DNA of 64,000 bases, from positions 248,001-312,000 of the forward strand of contig CAYUQJ010000003.1 of NCBI GenBank assembly GCA_964446955.1. Direction: 5' to 3'. Below, one piece after another: positions 9,074 to 18,262 of the stretch (position 1 is its first letter; every line of letters begins with the position of its first letter). The notes beneath the pieces were generated by a model. The model was not told where the DNA came from. It saw nothing but the letters and a program-made list of their open reading frames with translations, and did not search any database. A program made the translations under genes and the position numbers. This DNA is from Leptolinea sp964446955 (lineage in GTDB: Bacteria > Chloroflexota > Anaerolineae > Anaerolineales > Anaerolineaceae).

Positions 9074-10986
9074 GTGATATGGAGACCTGGGTAACTGGTT
9101 TACTCATTTTTTTCCGCACAACCAGCCAGATCCTTTCGGCCGGTATAGCCATAACCGCGTTTTCCCTTCTACTTTATGGATTGACATTCAATCTGAGGGA
9201 TCGCGTGGCTCGCATGTTTGCTCTGATCATGATCACTGTTGCGGTCGTGTTCACAGGACAATCGCTTGCCAGCACTTCACCCGGTGAATTGGAAGCCGAG
9301 TTCTGGTTGAAATTCTCCTGGGTCGGGATCACTATTCTCCCGGCTTTCTATCTGCATTTCTCAGATGCCATTCTGGCTACCACCGGTCGACCCAGCCGGT
9401 GGCGCCGAAAATTGGCCATTCGCATGGCATACCTCGCCAGCCTTGTTTATCTGGTAACCCTGCTTATGGGGCACCTTGTCGGGGAATCTACGTTCGAAGT
9501 GGTGAATGCACCACACTTTTGGCCCACAGTCGTTACGGGTTTCCTTTTCCTGTATTACGGCATTGTTATGGTGATGGCGTGGATCAATTTTATCCGCTCG
9601 TATTTGCGTACTACCACCCCTACAAGCCGGCGTAGAATGGGATACCTGATTACCGGAGCTCTAGCCCCGGCATTGGGATCATTTCCTTTCCTTTTGTATA
9701 ACTCACAGATTGCTTTGGAGCATTCACTGGCGTTTTGGACCGTATCCGCCTTGAGTATTTTGATCGTAGGTGGATTGATCGTGTTGATGGCTTACGCGGT
9801 GGCCTTCTTCGGTGTTCCATGGCCAGACAGGGTGGTAAAGAGCCGGTTGCTGAAGTGGATCATCCGTGGACCGGTTACTGCCATCATCACACTGGGTGTG
9901 ATTACGGTTGTCCGCCGTACGGGAAACGTTTTTGGTAATCCGTATTCCGGGATGGTTCCATTTGCCATGGTCTTATCCATCATATTGTGTGAGTACTTTG
10001 TTACCCTTTTTTCACCGGTTTGGGAACGTGTGCTCTTTTATGGCGATGACCGGAAAGACCTGGAATTTCTTGATAACCTGGAACGCAGCCTTGTAACACG
10101 CAATGACCTTAGCCAGTTTCTCGAAATGATCCTGGCGGCAGTTCTTGACAGGCTTCAGGCGTCAGGTGCGTTTGTGGCAGCGGTTGATACTGACGGACTG
10201 GAAATGGTTAAGATGGTGGGTAAAGTTGATTGGCTTGAAAACGGAAATGACCACCGGGAGTTGGTTTCCAAACTCCAACAGCCCGAAGAAAACGAAGATG
10301 TGTTCCTGTGGCACAATTCATTGATACTGCCGCTTCATCACCAATCGGGTGAAAGTACGAACGAACTGCTCGGTTTGATGGGTGTTTGTGGAATCCGGTC
10401 AAATCAATTGGAACTGGAACAAAAGCAAAGCCTGGATCAACTGGCTATCCGTGCCACTGTTGCCCTGCGGGATCGACACGTTCAACAGGAGTTATTCCGC
10501 TCGTTCCAGTCATTGGCGCCGGATATCAATTATCTATCTGAATTGAGGGCAGCCGGGCGATATGAACCACAACACGTTTTGGATATTCCACATCCGGCTG
10601 ATGAAGAAATAACCGCATGGGTCAGGGACGCGTTGACCCATTATTGGGGAGGTCCAAGGTTAACGGAGAGTCCATTATTGAACTTCACCATCATCCAAAA
10701 AATGTTGGATGCATACGAAGGAAATTATCCAAACGCGTTGCGCGCCCTGTTGAAAAACGCCATCGAGAAGGTGCGACCTGAAGGTGAAAGGCGTTTCACA
10801 GGTGAGTGGATACTCTACAATATATTGGAGATGAAATTTCTTGAAGGCAAAAAGGTGCGTGAGATCGCTGGCAGATTGGCTATGTCTGAGGCAGACTTAT
10901 ACCGCAAACAAAAGGTGGCGTTAGAAGCCGTGGCCCGGGAAATCGCACAAATGGAAGAGGAAGCCCGGGAATCTCACACAAATTGA
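9070..10986 (+). CDS. Seven-TM/GAF protein with C-terminal helix-turn-helix-like region
   Basis: A predicted signalling protein of 638 residues without a recognisable kinase. About seven or eight membrane helices fill residues 8-315, in the style of the 7TM sensor module of some histidine kinases. A GAF-like domain follows (about 330-470), then an Anaerolineae-like C-terminal region (about 505-635). The stretch 590-622 (GKKVREIAGRLAMSEADLYR) reads like a helix-turn-helix, and the basic YRKQK sequence would be the recognition helix; HxxxD/E phosphotransfer motifs and ATPase boxes are absent. The start is either TTG 9070, overlapping the previous stop, or ATG 9079. The DNA-binding reading is inference. 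Confidence 0.8.
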   Translation: MSDMETWVTGLLIFFRTTSQILSAGIAITAFSLLLYGLTFNLRDRVARMFALIMITVAVVFTGQSLASTSPGELEAEFWLKFSWVGITILPAFYLHFSDAILATTGRPSRWRRKLAIRMAYLASLVYLVTLLMGHLVGESTFEVVNAPHFWPTVVTGFLFLYYGIVMVMAWINFIRSYLRTTTPTSRRRMGYLITGALAPALGSFPFLLYNSQIALEHSLAFWTVSALSILIVGGLIVLMAYAVAFFGVPWPDRVVKSRLLKWIIRGPVTAIITLGVITVVRRTGNVFGNPYSGMVPFAMVLSIILCEYFVTLFSPVWERVLFYGDDRKDLEFLDNLERSLVTRNDLSQFLEMILAAVLDRLQASGAFVAAVDTDGLEMVKMVGKVDWLENGNDHRELVSKLQQPEENEDVFLWHNSLILPLHHQSGESTNELLGLMGVCGIRSNQLELEQKQSLDQLAIRATVALRDRHVQQELFRSFQSLAPDINYLSELRAAGRYEPQHVLDIPHPADEEITAWVRDALTHYWGGPRLTESPLLNFTIIQKMLDAYEGNYPNALRALLKNAIEKVRPEGERRFTGEWILYNILEMKFLEGKKVREIAGRLAMSEADLYRKQKVALEAVAREIAQMEEEARESHTN

Positions 10987-11065
10987 AACAAAAATGAACA
11001 AATCATTGAAAGATTGCGTTATAATAATTTGATATTATCGTCCTTATTGTCGCCTGGAGGATCCT

Positions 11066-12010
11066 GTGGTGGGGAAGACTCTCAATAGCTATATCGAAAT
11101 TGAACAAGAAGAACTGGATGAAGGCTGGTGGGCTGCTGTCCTGGCGGATGAAGAAAGCTCGCTGGGCGAATGTGCTGATGCATTCCAGGGGACCAATCCG
11201 TCTGAAGAACTAATCCAGGTCGATTGGAATAAAGTCAGAGCCATTTATGAAAATGATGAAATTGTAGACCTTCAAGTCTATGGATATAACCGTGGGGGGC
11301 TACTGGTTCAAAATGATGGAATTCAGGGATTTGTCCCGGTCTCTCATCTTGTTGATATGCCATGTGGCATTGACGAAGAAGAACGAAAAATCACTTTATC
11401 CGAATATATCGGCAAAACACTCAACCTAAAAGTAATTGAATGTGAACCATCATTGGACCGTATCGTTCTTTCTGAACGCGCGGCACAGGCTGGTGAAGGG
11501 CGAAGGAAACAACTTTTTAGCAGTCTCCGGGTTGGCGATACCGTAAAAGGCCGGGTAACCAATGTGACTGAATTTGGTGTGTTTATTGATTTGGGGGGTG
11601 TGGAAGGTCTGATCCATGTGTCTGAACTTTCCTGGGGAAGGGTACAACACCCCGGTGATATTCTGGGCATTGGTGATTGCACCGAAGCCATGGTTCTTCA
11701 GATCAATGAAGATACGGCGCGTGTAGCACTCTCATATAAACGCTTGCAGCCAAATCCCTGGGAAGTAGTCGCGTGCTCTTATGGCCCGGGAGACGAAGTG
11801 GATGCTGTCATAACTTCAATTACCCGTTTTGGCATTTTTGCCCGCCTTAATGAAGGGATTGAGGGTTTGATCCACATTTCATCGATCCAACTGGAACAGC
11901 CGTATCAAACACTCGAAAGCCAATTCTTCCCGGGTGATAAAATAAAGGTACAAATCTTGCATATAGATCCAGACCGGCGTAGATTGGGTCTGGGATATAT
12001 TCAAAACTGA
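11066..12010 (+). CDS. S1 RNA-binding domain protein (ribosomal protein S1-like)
   Basis: Three S1/OB-fold domains lie at about residues 65-138, 156-226 and 241-313 of 314. The second is the most canonical (VTEFGVFIDL followed by GVEGLIHVSELSW). The first is more diverged but ends in the usual SERAA sequence. An acidic N-terminal segment of about 50 residues precedes them. Family role: holding mRNA on the 30S subunit, or acting as an accessory RNA-binding protein; three domains are fewer than the four to six of classical S1. The start is GTG 11066 (or GTG 11069) five bases after GGAGG. The stop overlaps the ftsK start by one base. Confidence 0.9.
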   Translation: MVGKTLNSYIEIEQEELDEGWWAAVLADEESSLGECADAFQGTNPSEELIQVDWNKVRAIYENDEIVDLQVYGYNRGGLLVQNDGIQGFVPVSHLVDMPCGIDEEERKITLSEYIGKTLNLKVIECEPSLDRIVLSERAAQAGEGRRKQLFSSLRVGDTVKGRVTNVTEFGVFIDLGGVEGLIHVSELSWGRVQHPGDILGIGDCTEAMVLQINEDTARVALSYKRLQPNPWEVVACSYGPGDEVDAVITSITRFGIFARLNEGIEGLIHISSIQLEQPYQTLESQFFPGDKIKVQILHIDPDRRRLGLGYIQN

Positions 12011-14256
12011 TGAATTCACAAATACCTGAGGACGAAGATCCCGCTGGCGAGTTTTATCCAGACGGGATAGATGTGGCATCTCTACCTGACTTTCCTGATA
12101 ATTCAAAAAGTGAATTTGAATGGAAGGGAAAAGACGGGTTGGGTATCGTTTTAATTATTATCAGTTTACTGACGCTTTTCGGGCTAATAAATATCAGCTC
12201 GGGTGAATTTTTGGAAGCCTGGACGACATTCCTGCGACGTTGGTTTGGCTGGGCGAGTATTTTACTTTCTGCGCTTTGCGGATTTGCCGGGGTGATCGCC
12301 CTGAGAAAACCACACGGTACCCGCTCGTATCCACTGGTTCAGATATTGGGCGCGGAAGGTATGGTTTTTTCACTGACCGCGTTTCTTGCTTTGATCGGAG
12401 GCAATTCAGTGGACCGGGCAGCCCGGGGCGATGATGGCGGTCTTATCGGGTGGGGGTTGGCGCGGATGGGTGAGTTTATTCTCCCATTGCCATTGAATAT
12501 CATCCTTTGGATGTTCCTTTTCGTATTAACCGGTGTGGCAACGTTTTGGCCGATTCGTCATAAGGTTATGCAGACAGTAACCCGCAACCGTGTCAAACCG
12601 GTGCATACACCACGTCCGATGACAGAAACCCCGCCAGCTGTTGCGGAAGAAGTAAAAAAGCCGCCCGTTCCGCATTCGTTGACCAGTTTAGCCGAATTGC
12701 TAAAACGCGATGAAAAGCACGAGGATAATGGAATGGTTGATGGTACCGATTCTCGTTTGGTCAGCAGCCCGGCTCAGATTAAAACTGACCGTCTGCCTCC
12801 AGTAAATCTCTTATCACACGAACAGATCGAGAAACCGGATCCACAATATATCCACCTGATGGCGGAACAGATTGAGACAACGTTGACGGAATTCGGCGTG
12901 CCATCCACCGTCACCGGCTACCGCATCGGTCCAACAGTAACCCAGTTCGCCGTAGAACCCGGTTTTATTGAAAAGGTTGGCATAGATGGAAATGTGACCC
13001 GTCAGAAGATTCGGGTGGCGCAAATTTCCGCCCTTTCCCGCGATCTGGCGTTGGCGTTGAAAGCGCGCCGGCTTCGTATTGAGGCGCCTGTCCCTGGACA
13101 GTCATTTTTGGGAATAGAGATTCCAAACTCCAATAACTCAGTTGTCCGTTTGCGCTCCGTGCTGGAATCGGACGAGTTTCAACGGCTGACTTCGCCACTG
13201 TCACTGGCGCTTGGCAAGGATGTTTCCGGTATCCCGATTGTGGCAGATCTGGCCAAAATGCCGCACTTGCTGGTTGCCGGAACAACCGGCTCCGGCAAGT
13301 CGGTCTGTATCAGCGCAATGATTGCCTGTTTGATTATGAATAATTCTCCGTCTGATCTGCGGCTGGCCATTCTGGACCCGAAGAAAGTGGAATTGGTCCA
13401 TTTCAACGGACTGCCGCATTTACTGGGTCAGGTGGAAACCACGGTTGAACGGATGCTGGCAGTATTGCGCTGGGCTGTATCTGAAATGGAAAGCCGGTAT
13501 AAATTATTGGAAACACAGCATTCGCGCAATATTGATATGTTCAACCGTAAGATGCAGCGAAAAGGGATGGAACCATTACCTCGAATCGTTATCCTGGTGG
13601 ATGAAATGGCCGATCTGATGATGGCTGCGCCGGAACAGACTGAGCAGAATGTGGTCCGGCTGGCTCAAATGGCACGAGGAGTAGGGATTCATCTTGTTGT
13701 GGCAACGCAGCGTCCAAGTACGGATGTTTTGACTGGCGTTATTAAAGCAAATTTCCCGGCACGTATTGCCTTTACGGTTGCTTCCGCCATTGACTCCCGC
13801 GTAATTCTGGATGTGAATGGCGCCGAGACCCTTCTGGGGCGGGGAGACATGCTTTTCCTGAACTCTGATGCTTCATCTCCTCTGCGTGTGCAGGGGGTTA
13901 TGGTTACAGACAATGAGATCGACAAGATCGTAACATTCTGGCGTAAGATCGCCCCGCCGAGCGAAGATGGGGAACTGGCAACCTGCCCATGGGAAAAGAT
14001 GGTGCCAACAAGTGATGAGTTATCCGCTGATTCCATGGTAGAGCAGGCTATCGAGATGGTGGAAGGGATGCAAAAGGTAAGCGCTTCGCTGTTGCAGCGA
14101 AAACTTCGTATAGGTTATCCGCGAGCGGCCCGGTTGATGGACGAATTGGAAAAAAAGGGTATCGTTGGACCTCCCATCCCGGGTGGTCGGGAACGTGATG
14201 TCCTTATTAGTCGGGATACTGAAGATCAAGATTTGGAAAACGATCAAGAAGATTAA
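12010..14256 (+). CDS. ftsK: DNA translocase FtsK/SpoIIIE
   Basis: Pumps chromosomal DNA through the closing septum so the termini segregate. The 748-residue protein is compact: four membrane helices (about residues 37-185), a short linker, the alpha/beta motor and a C-terminal gamma domain. Walker A is GTTGSGKS (residues 423-430), Walker B ILVDEMADLM (about 527), and RLAQMARGVGIH and TQRPSTDVLTG follow as in the family. The gamma winged helix (about 675-735, from MQKVSASLLQRKLRIGYPRA) normally recognises KOPS/SRS polarity sequences. The ATG overlaps the stop of the S1-domain gene (TGATG), so the two are translationally coupled. Confidence 0.96.
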   Translation: MNSQIPEDEDPAGEFYPDGIDVASLPDFPDNSKSEFEWKGKDGLGIVLIIISLLTLFGLINISSGEFLEAWTTFLRRWFGWASILLSALCGFAGVIALRKPHGTRSYPLVQILGAEGMVFSLTAFLALIGGNSVDRAARGDDGGLIGWGLARMGEFILPLPLNIILWMFLFVLTGVATFWPIRHKVMQTVTRNRVKPVHTPRPMTETPPAVAEEVKKPPVPHSLTSLAELLKRDEKHEDNGMVDGTDSRLVSSPAQIKTDRLPPVNLLSHEQIEKPDPQYIHLMAEQIETTLTEFGVPSTVTGYRIGPTVTQFAVEPGFIEKVGIDGNVTRQKIRVAQISALSRDLALALKARRLRIEAPVPGQSFLGIEIPNSNNSVVRLRSVLESDEFQRLTSPLSLALGKDVSGIPIVADLAKMPHLLVAGTTGSGKSVCISAMIACLIMNNSPSDLRLAILDPKKVELVHFNGLPHLLGQVETTVERMLAVLRWAVSEMESRYKLLETQHSRNIDMFNRKMQRKGMEPLPRIVILVDEMADLMMAAPEQTEQNVVRLAQMARGVGIHLVVATQRPSTDVLTGVIKANFPARIAFTVASAIDSRVILDVNGAETLLGRGDMLFLNSDASSPLRVQGVMVTDNEIDKIVTFWRKIAPPSEDGELATCPWEKMVPTSDELSADSMVEQAIEMVEGMQKVSASLLQRKLRIGYPRAARLMDELEKKGIVGPPIPGGRERDVLISRDTEDQDLENDQED

Positions 14257-14281
14257 TTCAGACTTGAAGAATTAGCGCTTC

Positions 14282-14310
14282 TTGACAGGATTTCATGGGT
14301 AGGATAGCAT
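14282..14310 (+). promoter_or_regulatory. Promoter before the phosphatidyltransferase gene
   Basis: A perfect -35 TTGACA (14282-14287) with a 17-base spacer precedes a weaker -10 TAGCAT (14305-14310). The predicted transcript would begin about 30 bases before the GTG start at 14346 and could continue into lgt. Confidence 0.45.
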
Positions 14311-14345
14311 AAGCCATCCATCTCGTTTTTTGTCAGGAATCAATC

Positions 14346-14966
14346 GTGGAAAATGTAAGCAATGATAATCCAAAGTCACTTGAAGAATTCCTGCGATACC
14401 ATTCCAAAGGAATCCTTGAAATCATCGGACGCGCATTACTGAAACTGGGGATACATCCAAACACCATCACCATAGCTGGTCTGATAGGAAATCTGATCGG
14501 TGCCTGGCAATTGGCGATAGGCAACCTCACAGTGGGGGGAATTATCATTCTGGTTTGCGGTCCATTGGACGCGTTGGACGGAACACTGGCACGACTGAAA
14601 GGCGAAATCTGGAATTTCGGCGCGTTTATTGATTCTGTGACCGACAGATATTCGGAACTGATCATTCTGGGCGGTTTACTCATCCACTTTCTATTGATTA
14701 ATGATCCGGTGAGTTGTGTCGGAGTATTTCTGGCGGCTGCCGGTTCGGTAATGGTTTCTTATACCAAGGCGCGTGCAGAGGCACTGGGTTACACGGCCAA
14801 AGTGGGCATTCTGACACGGGTTGAACGTTACCTTGTATTGGCTCCATTACTGGTCTTCAATCAGCCGATCATCGCAATATGGATTATTGCCATTCTGGCG
14901 AATTACACGGCCTTACAGCGCATCTGGTTTGTACGCAAGCAGGCTTACAGCGAGTTAAAGAAATAA
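14346..14966 (+). CDS. CDP-alcohol phosphatidyltransferase
   Basis: Membrane enzyme of phospholipid synthesis that joins a CDP-linked lipid to an alcohol. The 206-residue protein carries the complete family signature with Asp75, Asp78-Gly79, Ala82-Arg83, Gly92, Asp96 and Asp100, the residues that bind the metal and CDP. Membrane helices surround it. The acceptor alcohol (glycerol phosphate, inositol phosphate or another) is not decided by sequence alone; PgsA and archaeal/actinobacterial-type phosphoinositol synthases are both possible. The start is GTG 14346 after AGGA. lgt follows, so the pair forms a small membrane-lipid unit. Confidence 0.9.
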   Translation: MENVSNDNPKSLEEFLRYHSKGILEIIGRALLKLGIHPNTITIAGLIGNLIGAWQLAIGNLTVGGIIILVCGPLDALDGTLARLKGEIWNFGAFIDSVTDRYSELIILGGLLIHFLLINDPVSCVGVFLAAAGSVMVSYTKARAEALGYTAKVGILTRVERYLVLAPLLVFNQPIIAIWIIAILANYTALQRIWFVRKQAYSELKK

Positions 14967-15000
14967 TTGCCATTTTTCCGGAAAGGTTGATCACTGTCCT

Positions 15001-15870
15001 ATGAATCCAGGATTTACTATCGGTCCGCTGACCATCCATTTTTATGGAATAATCATCATGCTTGGTGTGCTGATGGCTGCCTGGCTTTCTTCAAAGCTTG
15101 CCGTCAAGCATGGACAGAATCCCGATCTGGTATGGGACGTGCTTCCCTGGGTCTTAATTACCGGTATCATTGGCGCCCGGATATGGCATATCCTTACACC
15201 CTCAGAAGCGCAAGTTGCGTATGGATGGACAACCGAGCATTATTTGACACATCCATTGGATGCCATTGCGACCTGGAATGGCGGAATGGGAATACCGGGC
15301 GCGGTCATTGGCGGCTTGTTGGCACTATATTTCTATTGCCGGAAGATGAAGGTGAATTTTGCCACCATGGCCGACATCCTGGCTCCAGGACTTGCTTTAG
15401 GGCAGGCAGTGGGCCGGTGGGGTAATTTCGTCAATCAGGAACTTTATGGGGCACCGAGCAATCTTCCATGGGCAATAACCATCGATCCACCATACAGACT
15501 GGCTGAGTACCAGAATGTAGCGACATATCACCCCCTGTTTCTCTATGAATGCATCTGGAATTTGCTCAATATGGCTTTATTGATCTGGATGGGGAAGAAG
15601 TATTCAAAGATCCTCAAGCCCGGCGATATTATGTTAACCTACCTTATTGTTTATCCAGTTGGCCGATTTATTCTTGAATTTTTGCGTCTGGATCCCTCTC
15701 CCATTGCCGGGTTGAACATCAACCAGGCTTTTATGGGGCTCACAGCGCTTTGTGCCAGTATCGTCCTTCTGATCCGGATTAAAAACCGCCCAATTTCCGA
15801 TTCAATGGAAGAGGAACTGGCTGATTCAGTGGATGAATCAGAACCTGTGACAGAGACTCCTGGTGAATAG
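15001..15870 (+). CDS. lgt: Prolipoprotein diacylglyceryl transferase
   Basis: Transfers diacylglycerol from phosphatidylglycerol to the lipobox cysteine, the first step before LspA cleavage. The 289-residue multi-pass protein has the family motifs: IIGARIWH (Arg60), WNGGMGIPGAVIG, and the Lgt signature GRWGNFVNQE with the catalytic-site Arg139. Seven hydrophobic segments are visible, and a short acidic cytosolic tail ends the protein. Probable substrates within this window include the HtrA-type protease at 46686. Confidence 0.96.
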   Translation: MNPGFTIGPLTIHFYGIIIMLGVLMAAWLSSKLAVKHGQNPDLVWDVLPWVLITGIIGARIWHILTPSEAQVAYGWTTEHYLTHPLDAIATWNGGMGIPGAVIGGLLALYFYCRKMKVNFATMADILAPGLALGQAVGRWGNFVNQELYGAPSNLPWAITIDPPYRLAEYQNVATYHPLFLYECIWNLLNMALLIWMGKKYSKILKPGDIMLTYLIVYPVGRFILEFLRLDPSPIAGLNINQAFMGLTALCASIVLLIRIKNRPISDSMEEELADSVDESEPVTETPGE

Positions 15871-15880
15871 CTAGACAGTC

Positions 15881-15908
15881 TATAATGGGGTTACCTGGAC
15901 ACAGGTAA
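15881..15908 (+). promoter_or_regulatory. -10 box with adjoining perfect inverted repeat (candidate operator)
   Basis: TATAAT (15881-15886) lies 32 bases before the ABC ATPase start. Right after it comes a perfect 7-bp inverted repeat, TTACCTG (15891-15897) and CAGGTAA (15902-15908), with a GACA centre. The repeat covers the expected transcription start, as an operator for a repressor would; it could instead be a small RNA hairpin at the 5' end. No convincing -35 is present. Confidence 0.45.
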
Positions 15909-15917
15909 AGGAACCCT

Positions 15918-16850
15918 ATGATATATGCTGAGGACTTAAGCAAGCAATTTGATGATATTCTTGCGGTTGACCATATCCGGCTGGATGTAGATGCCGGAAA
16001 GGTTCTCGCGCTTCTGGGGCCGAATGGAGCGGGGAAAACGACTACTGTCAGGATGCTGACTTCCGTGCTCAGGCCTACCACCGGATTCGCGAGAATTGCC
16101 GGTCATGATGTGGTAAGTGAAGCCAACAGGGTTCGGGCTTCCGTGGGTGTCCTGACCGAGCATCATGGGCTGTACGGCCGTATGAATGCCCGTGAGTACC
16201 TGAAATTCTATGGAAGGTTATATAACCTGCCGGATAAGGTTATTGAGAACCGGAGCGCATTACTGCTTGAGACTTTTGGATTAGCCTATGCTTCAGGAAA
16301 AAGATTAGGTGAATACTCGAAGGGAATGCGTCAGAAGCTGGCACTGGTACGTGCCATGTTGCACGACCCTCCCGTCTTATTACTGGATGAACCGACCTCC
16401 GCGATGGATCCGGAAAGCGCGAAAACAGTGCGTGATGCCATCCTGAATCTCCGTGATTCACACCGGACAATCTTACTTTGCACCCATAATCTGGCAGAAG
16501 CGGAGTTGTTGGCTGACCAGATCGCCATAATTCGCCGAGGGCGGATCATATATCAGGGTGGAGCGCAGCAAATGAAACATGATTTGCTGGGTTCACCGGT
16601 GTATGAAGCCCGTCTGGCGGGTAATTTGAATGGATATTCCCCCGTATTACCTTCCGGCGTGCAACTCCTGGCCAAAGGTGAAGACTTCTTGCAGTTTACG
16701 ATCGAGGATCCGAAAACCATCAATCCTTTACTGGTGGAAGATATGGTACGTTCCGGTTTGCGGGTGGTTTCCTTCCACGAGAAACACCGCAGTCTGGAAC
16801 AGGCATACCTCGAAGCAATCTCACGTAAGGATGGTGATCCCCGTGCTTGA
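15918..16850 (+). CDS. ABC-2 type exporter, ATP-binding subunit
   Basis: Powers an ABC exporter together with the permease encoded next. The 310-residue protein has Walker A GPNGAGKTT (residues 34-42), Q-loop region, signature variant YSKGMRQK in place of LSGGQ, Walker B LLLDEPTSAMDP and the switch histidine in LLCTHNLAEAE. A C-terminal accessory domain of about 90 residues follows. The GMRQK form is typical of the ABCA/DrrA-NatA drug, lipid or Na+ exporters. The stop overlaps the permease start by 20 bases. Substrate unknown. Confidence 0.93.
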   Translation: MIYAEDLSKQFDDILAVDHIRLDVDAGKVLALLGPNGAGKTTTVRMLTSVLRPTTGFARIAGHDVVSEANRVRASVGVLTEHHGLYGRMNAREYLKFYGRLYNLPDKVIENRSALLLETFGLAYASGKRLGEYSKGMRQKLALVRAMLHDPPVLLLDEPTSAMDPESAKTVRDAILNLRDSHRTILLCTHNLAEAELLADQIAIIRRGRIIYQGGAQQMKHDLLGSPVYEARLAGNLNGYSPVLPSGVQLLAKGEDFLQFTIEDPKTINPLLVEDMVRSGLRVVSFHEKHRSLEQAYLEAISRKDGDPRA

Positions 16851-18258
16851 TGCCTTACGGCCAGTTTTTGTGATCACCTTCCGGGAAGTACGGGACCAAT
16901 TCCGTGACTGGCGGATCATTTTTCCGATTGTTGGGTTAACCATACTTTTCCCATTCCTCATGAATTTCACGGCCAGTCAAATGCTCGGGTTTGTCAACCA
17001 ATACGGGGCAGCCATCATTGGTGAACGGTTGATTCCCTTCCTGTTGATGATTGTTGGTTTTTTCCCGATCTCTGTTTCACTTGTCATCGCGTTGGAATCC
17101 TTTGTCGGTGAAAAAGAGCGCGGCAGTATTGAGCCGTTGTTGAATACCCCGTTGAAAGACTGGCAGTTATATCTGGGTAAATTGCTTTCATCGACGGTTC
17201 CCCCGCTTGTTTCCAGTTATCTGGGAATGTTGGTTTACATTGTCGGTTTGATCTATTCTGACATTCCCATTCCGCAGCCGCAATTGCTGATACTGGTCCT
17301 CTTCATGACTACCATTCAGGCTTTTATGATGGTCGCCGGTGCGGTAGTGGTTTCCTGTCAGGCGACATCCGTCAGGTCGGCCAACCTGCTTTCAAGCTTT
17401 ATTATCATCCCGGTAGCCTTTCTGATTCAAGGCGAAAGTGTGGTTATGTTCTGGGGGAACTATTCCACATTGTGGTGGCTGGTATTTGGTCTGGCTGTAC
17501 TTTCCTTGCTGCTGGTACGCGTTGGTCTGGCTCATTTTCAGCGGGAAGAGCTGCTGGGCCGTGAGATCGATGTACTAAATTTCAAATGGGGGTGGCGGGT
17601 TTTTCGGGATCAATTCGTGGATGAAGCCGCGAATATCCGGGAATGGTATGGCCGGGTTATTCCCGCGACACTCAGGCGGATGAAATGGTCAATCATTGTG
17701 GTTTCATTGTTCTGCATCGGAGCGTTCATAACCGGGACACATCTGGTCAGTATTTTTCCGATTAACTTACCCGCTGAACAGATAGATGCCGGTAAAGGGT
17801 TGGAATCGTTGATGGAATACTGGCCGTTGTTTTCAATTTCCCCTGCAGCAACCATCTGGTGGCAAAATGTGCGGGCATTGATAATCGGGTTAATTCTGGG
17901 TTTATTCTCTTTTGGGATACTGGGGATTATGCCCCTCTTTATCACCATTGCGGTTGTGGGTTATCTGTATCAGATTATGTTAATAAATGGATTACAGGCA
18001 GCCAATATCTTAAGTGTGTTGATTCTGCCGCATGGTATTGTCGAAATTCCGGCTGCAATAATTGCAACGGCTGCTGTAATCTCCGCCGGGGCAAAAATGG
18101 CGACGCCGACTGCTACAGAGACTTTTGGCGAAACGTGGATGCGATCGATATCCGATTGGACAAAGGTTATGATTGGTGTGGTAATTCCATTGCTGGCAAT
18201 AGCTGCTTTACTTGAAACCTGGTTGACACCCCGTATTGCCCTGATGTTGTTTCGCTGA
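16831..18258 (+). CDS. ABC-2 type exporter, permease subunit
   Basis: Membrane partner of the preceding ATPase. From ATG 16831 (or GTG 16834) the protein has about 475 residues. The frame is open further upstream, but that extension would lie inside the ATPase gene in another frame. The N-terminus ALRPVFVITFREVRDQFRDWR is the amphipathic cytosolic helix typical of NatB-like permeases. The first large membrane block (residues 30-230) shows the GEKERGSIEPLLNTPL motif of ABC-2 proteins. The C-terminal part has SpoIIM-like membrane segments (FSFGILGIMPLF), so this looks like an ABC-2 permease fused to a SpoIIM/stage II-like module. Confidence 0.88.
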   Translation: MVIPVLDALRPVFVITFREVRDQFRDWRIIFPIVGLTILFPFLMNFTASQMLGFVNQYGAAIIGERLIPFLLMIVGFFPISVSLVIALESFVGEKERGSIEPLLNTPLKDWQLYLGKLLSSTVPPLVSSYLGMLVYIVGLIYSDIPIPQPQLLILVLFMTTIQAFMMVAGAVVVSCQATSVRSANLLSSFIIIPVAFLIQGESVVMFWGNYSTLWWLVFGLAVLSLLLVRVGLAHFQREELLGREIDVLNFKWGWRVFRDQFVDEAANIREWYGRVIPATLRRMKWSIIVVSLFCIGAFITGTHLVSIFPINLPAEQIDAGKGLESLMEYWPLFSISPAATIWWQNVRALIIGLILGLFSFGILGIMPLFITIAVVGYLYQIMLINGLQAANILSVLILPHGIVEIPAAIIATAAVISAGAKMATPTATETFGETWMRSISDWTKVMIGVVIPLLAIAALLETWLTPRIALMLFR

Positions 18259-18262
18259 TTAT

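Noticed and set aside
16630..16830. In-frame 5' extension of the ABC permease
   Set aside because: It would lie inside the ATPase gene in another frame and lacks a ribosome site; the permease's amphipathic N-terminal helix begins at 16831.
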